Shown here one piece after another: positions 6,911 to 7,601 of a stretch of 7,601 nt of DNA. Each line of letters starts with the position of its first letter. The stretch's first letter is position 1. The position numbers were made by a program, and so were the translations under genes. The DNA comes from Pseudolabrys sp. GTDB lineage: Bacteria; Pseudomonadota; Alphaproteobacteria; Rhizobiales; Xanthobacteraceae. The notes beneath the pieces were generated by a model, which searched no databases, was not told the origin of the DNA, and saw only the letters and a program-made list of their open reading frames with translations. The stretch is taken from assembly GCA_026125925.1 (NCBI GenBank), contig JAHCKF010000163.1, positions 1-7,601 on the forward strand, in the 5' to 3' direction.

Positions 6911-7021
6911 ATCTAGTGGCTATCCCGGAACCGCCAACGAGATATCGCCGTGAACGAAGGCGCATTCGATCGTCATCAGCGATTCGGACGGTGTTCGTTC
7001 CGTCGCCGTTCCAAAGCTTAA
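6911..7021. repeat. Diverged 111-nt element, copy B
   Basis: This is the partner of 6666-6776, with the same 19-mer at 6940-6958, GATTCG at 6981, TTCGTTCC at 6994 and CGTTCC...CTTAA ending at 7021, all in register. It lies 95 bp before the helicase ATG, so it may form part of that gene's 5' region. A two-base shift is needed to align TCCCGG upstream of the 19-mer; elsewhere the spacing is identical to copy A. Confidence 0.7.
6997..7011. promoter_or_regulatory. GTTC-N7-GTTC repeat in copy B (LexA-box-like)
   Basis: GTTC at 6997-7000 and 7008-7011, seven bases apart, about 105 bp upstream of the helicase start. The 16-mer 6997-7012 differs at only one base from 4948-4963 at the kinase promoter. 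Confidence 0.33.
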
Positions 7022-7116
7022 CGGCGACGTTGTTTGAGGGGTCGCAGACCGGCGCGATGTGTTAGAGGAGCCTGCGGCGCGGCCTCACTCGGAGCCCGTG
7101 CTGCGTCTGGAGCGTG

Positions 7117-7601
7117 ATGACGATTTCCTTTTCTGCGCAATCCCAGCGCCAGTCGCGAGTTCGCGGCGCCGGCGTCACTGCGGTGCTCGGCCCCACCAAT
7201 ACCGGCAAGACCCACCTCGCCATCGAGCGAATGCTGGCGCATTCCTCGGGGCTGATCGGTCTGCCGCTGCGGCTGCTTGCGCGCGAGGTCTACAACAAGG
7301 TGGCGGCGCGCGCCGGCGCGGCCAACGTCGCGCTCATCACCGGCGAAGAGAAGATCAAGCCGCCGAACGCGCGCTATTGGGTCTCGACCGTCGAGGCGAT
7401 GCCGCGCGATCTCGACGTCGCCTTTCTCGCCGTCGATGAGATTCAGCTCGGCGCCGATTTCGAGCGCGGCCATGTCTTCACCGACCGCATTCTCAACATG
7501 CGCGCACGCGAGGAGACCTTGATCCTGGGCGCCGCGACCATGCGCGGCATCGTCGAGAAACTGCTGCCCGGCGCCAATATCGTGTCGCGGCCGCGGCTGT
7601 C
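7117..7601 (+). CDS. SUV3/MgpS-type ATP-dependent helicase, N-terminal part (3' end outside window)
   Basis: The frame is open to the window's end, showing 161 residues of a protein whose homologues run to roughly 1,000. After a short polar leader (MTISFSAQSQRQSR), the superfamily 2 helicase core begins. Walker A is GPTNTGKTH (25-33), motif Ia is around GLPLRLLAREVYNK (48-61), and TGEEK lies at 75-79. Walker B is the unusual DEIQ (107-110) and motif III is LGAATM (137-142). The GPTNTGKTH/DEIQ pairing is typical of the SUV3-like RNA helicases found in mitochondria and alphaproteobacteria, where related genes have been called mgpS. The role is probably RNA unwinding. ATG 7117 is preferred, with GGAG at 7109-7112 just ahead; an in-frame GTG at 7114 directly precedes it, and TAG at 7063-7065 limits any extension. 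Confidence 0.92.
   Translation, partial: MTISFSAQSQRQSRVRGAGVTAVLGPTNTGKTHLAIERMLAHSSGLIGLPLRLLAREVYNKVAARAGAANVALITGEEKIKPPNARYWVSTVEAMPRDLDVAFLAVDEIQLGADFERGHVFTDRILNMRAREETLILGAATMRGIVEKLLPGANIVSRPRL

Larger units (their letters stand above)
6571..7116. other. 546-bp non-coding region with clustered motifs
   Basis: No credible gene lies between the DUF3108 stop and the helicase start. What can be seen is an imperfect hairpin just after the stop (GACTC 6584-6588 with GAGTC 6601-6605, no T-run), a GANTC cluster, two diverged copies of a 111-nt element, and two GTTC-N7-GTTC repeats, listed separately. A small hairpin CCACC-N6-GGTGG (6659-6674) overlaps the start of the first element. TTGACG at 6623-6628 could be a -35, but no good -10 follows, so I call no promoter. 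A minus-strand reading frame of 94 codons (6567-6851) is open but shows no recognisable protein. Confidence 0.6.

Noticed and set aside
6927..6952. Possible EcfG promoter (+) in copy B: GGAAC-N17-CGTG
   Set aside because: The -10 has only three of four bases, copy A lacks the GGAAC, and no gene starts at a fitting distance. A similar minus-strand near-match (GGAAC-N17-CGTC) fails for the same reasons.
7017..7035. Small hairpin AACG-GCGA-CGTT followed by GTTT as a terminator
   Set aside because: The stem is only 4-5 bp and the T-run is interrupted, too weak to call.
6571..7116. Replication origin, suggested by GANTC clustering and TTAAC words
   Set aside because: I see no DnaA boxes of the TTATCCACA type, no clear AT-rich unwinding segment and no full TTAA-N7-TTAA CtrA site, and the neighbours are not typical origin genes.
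7018..7473. Minus-strand frame of 151 codons
   Set aside because: It is antisense to the helicase N-terminus, whose Walker A and DEIQ motifs identify the real gene.

Overview
This window looks like chromosomal DNA from a high-GC alphaproteobacterium of the Rhizobiales, probably of the Bradyrhizobium/Rhodopseudomonas type. Four things point there: the CobT type, the Rhizobiales-style L28 sequence, an EcfG-type promoter, and dense CcrM-type GANTC sites. The assignment is from recognition, not from a search.

Layout, left to right. (1) The 3' two-thirds of cobT (aerobic cobaltochelatase) ends at 1242. (2) A 133-bp gap carries a REP/MITE-like inverted repeat (1274-1360) that almost touches the next start codon. 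(3) An exported, phytase-like beta-propeller protein (1376-2419, +) converges on a hybrid histidine kinase (2416-4896, -), and their stop codons overlap. (4) The kinase has its own promoter with the spacing of the general-stress sigma factor EcfG (GGAAC-N17-CGTT). A strong terminator separates it from rpmB. (5) rpmB (L28, 5066-5362, -) is driven by a near-consensus sigma-70 promoter with a leader of roughly 110 nt. (6) Divergent from rpmB is a periplasmic DUF3108 protein (5659-6570, +), with a GTG start. (7) A 546-bp non-coding stretch (6571-7116) follows. (8) The window closes with the N-terminus of an SUV3/MgpS-type ATP-dependent helicase (7117 onward, +).

The genes are mostly housekeeping: cobalamin synthesis, a ribosomal protein and an RNA/DNA helicase. 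The hybrid kinase looks like an independently controlled, stress-linked unit sitting between conserved neighbours. I see no phage, transposase, CRISPR array or toxin-antitoxin genes.

The least explained part is 6571-7116. It holds eight GANTC sites within 190 bp. It also holds two diverged copies of an element of about 111 nt, in register at exactly 245 bp offset, sharing a perfect 19-mer and several shorter blocks. Each copy ends in a GTTC-N7-GTTC direct repeat, which matches the core of the alphaproteobacterial LexA box. A 16-bp version of that repeat, one mismatch apart, also overlaps the -35 of the kinase promoter. These patterns are directly visible; their function is not.
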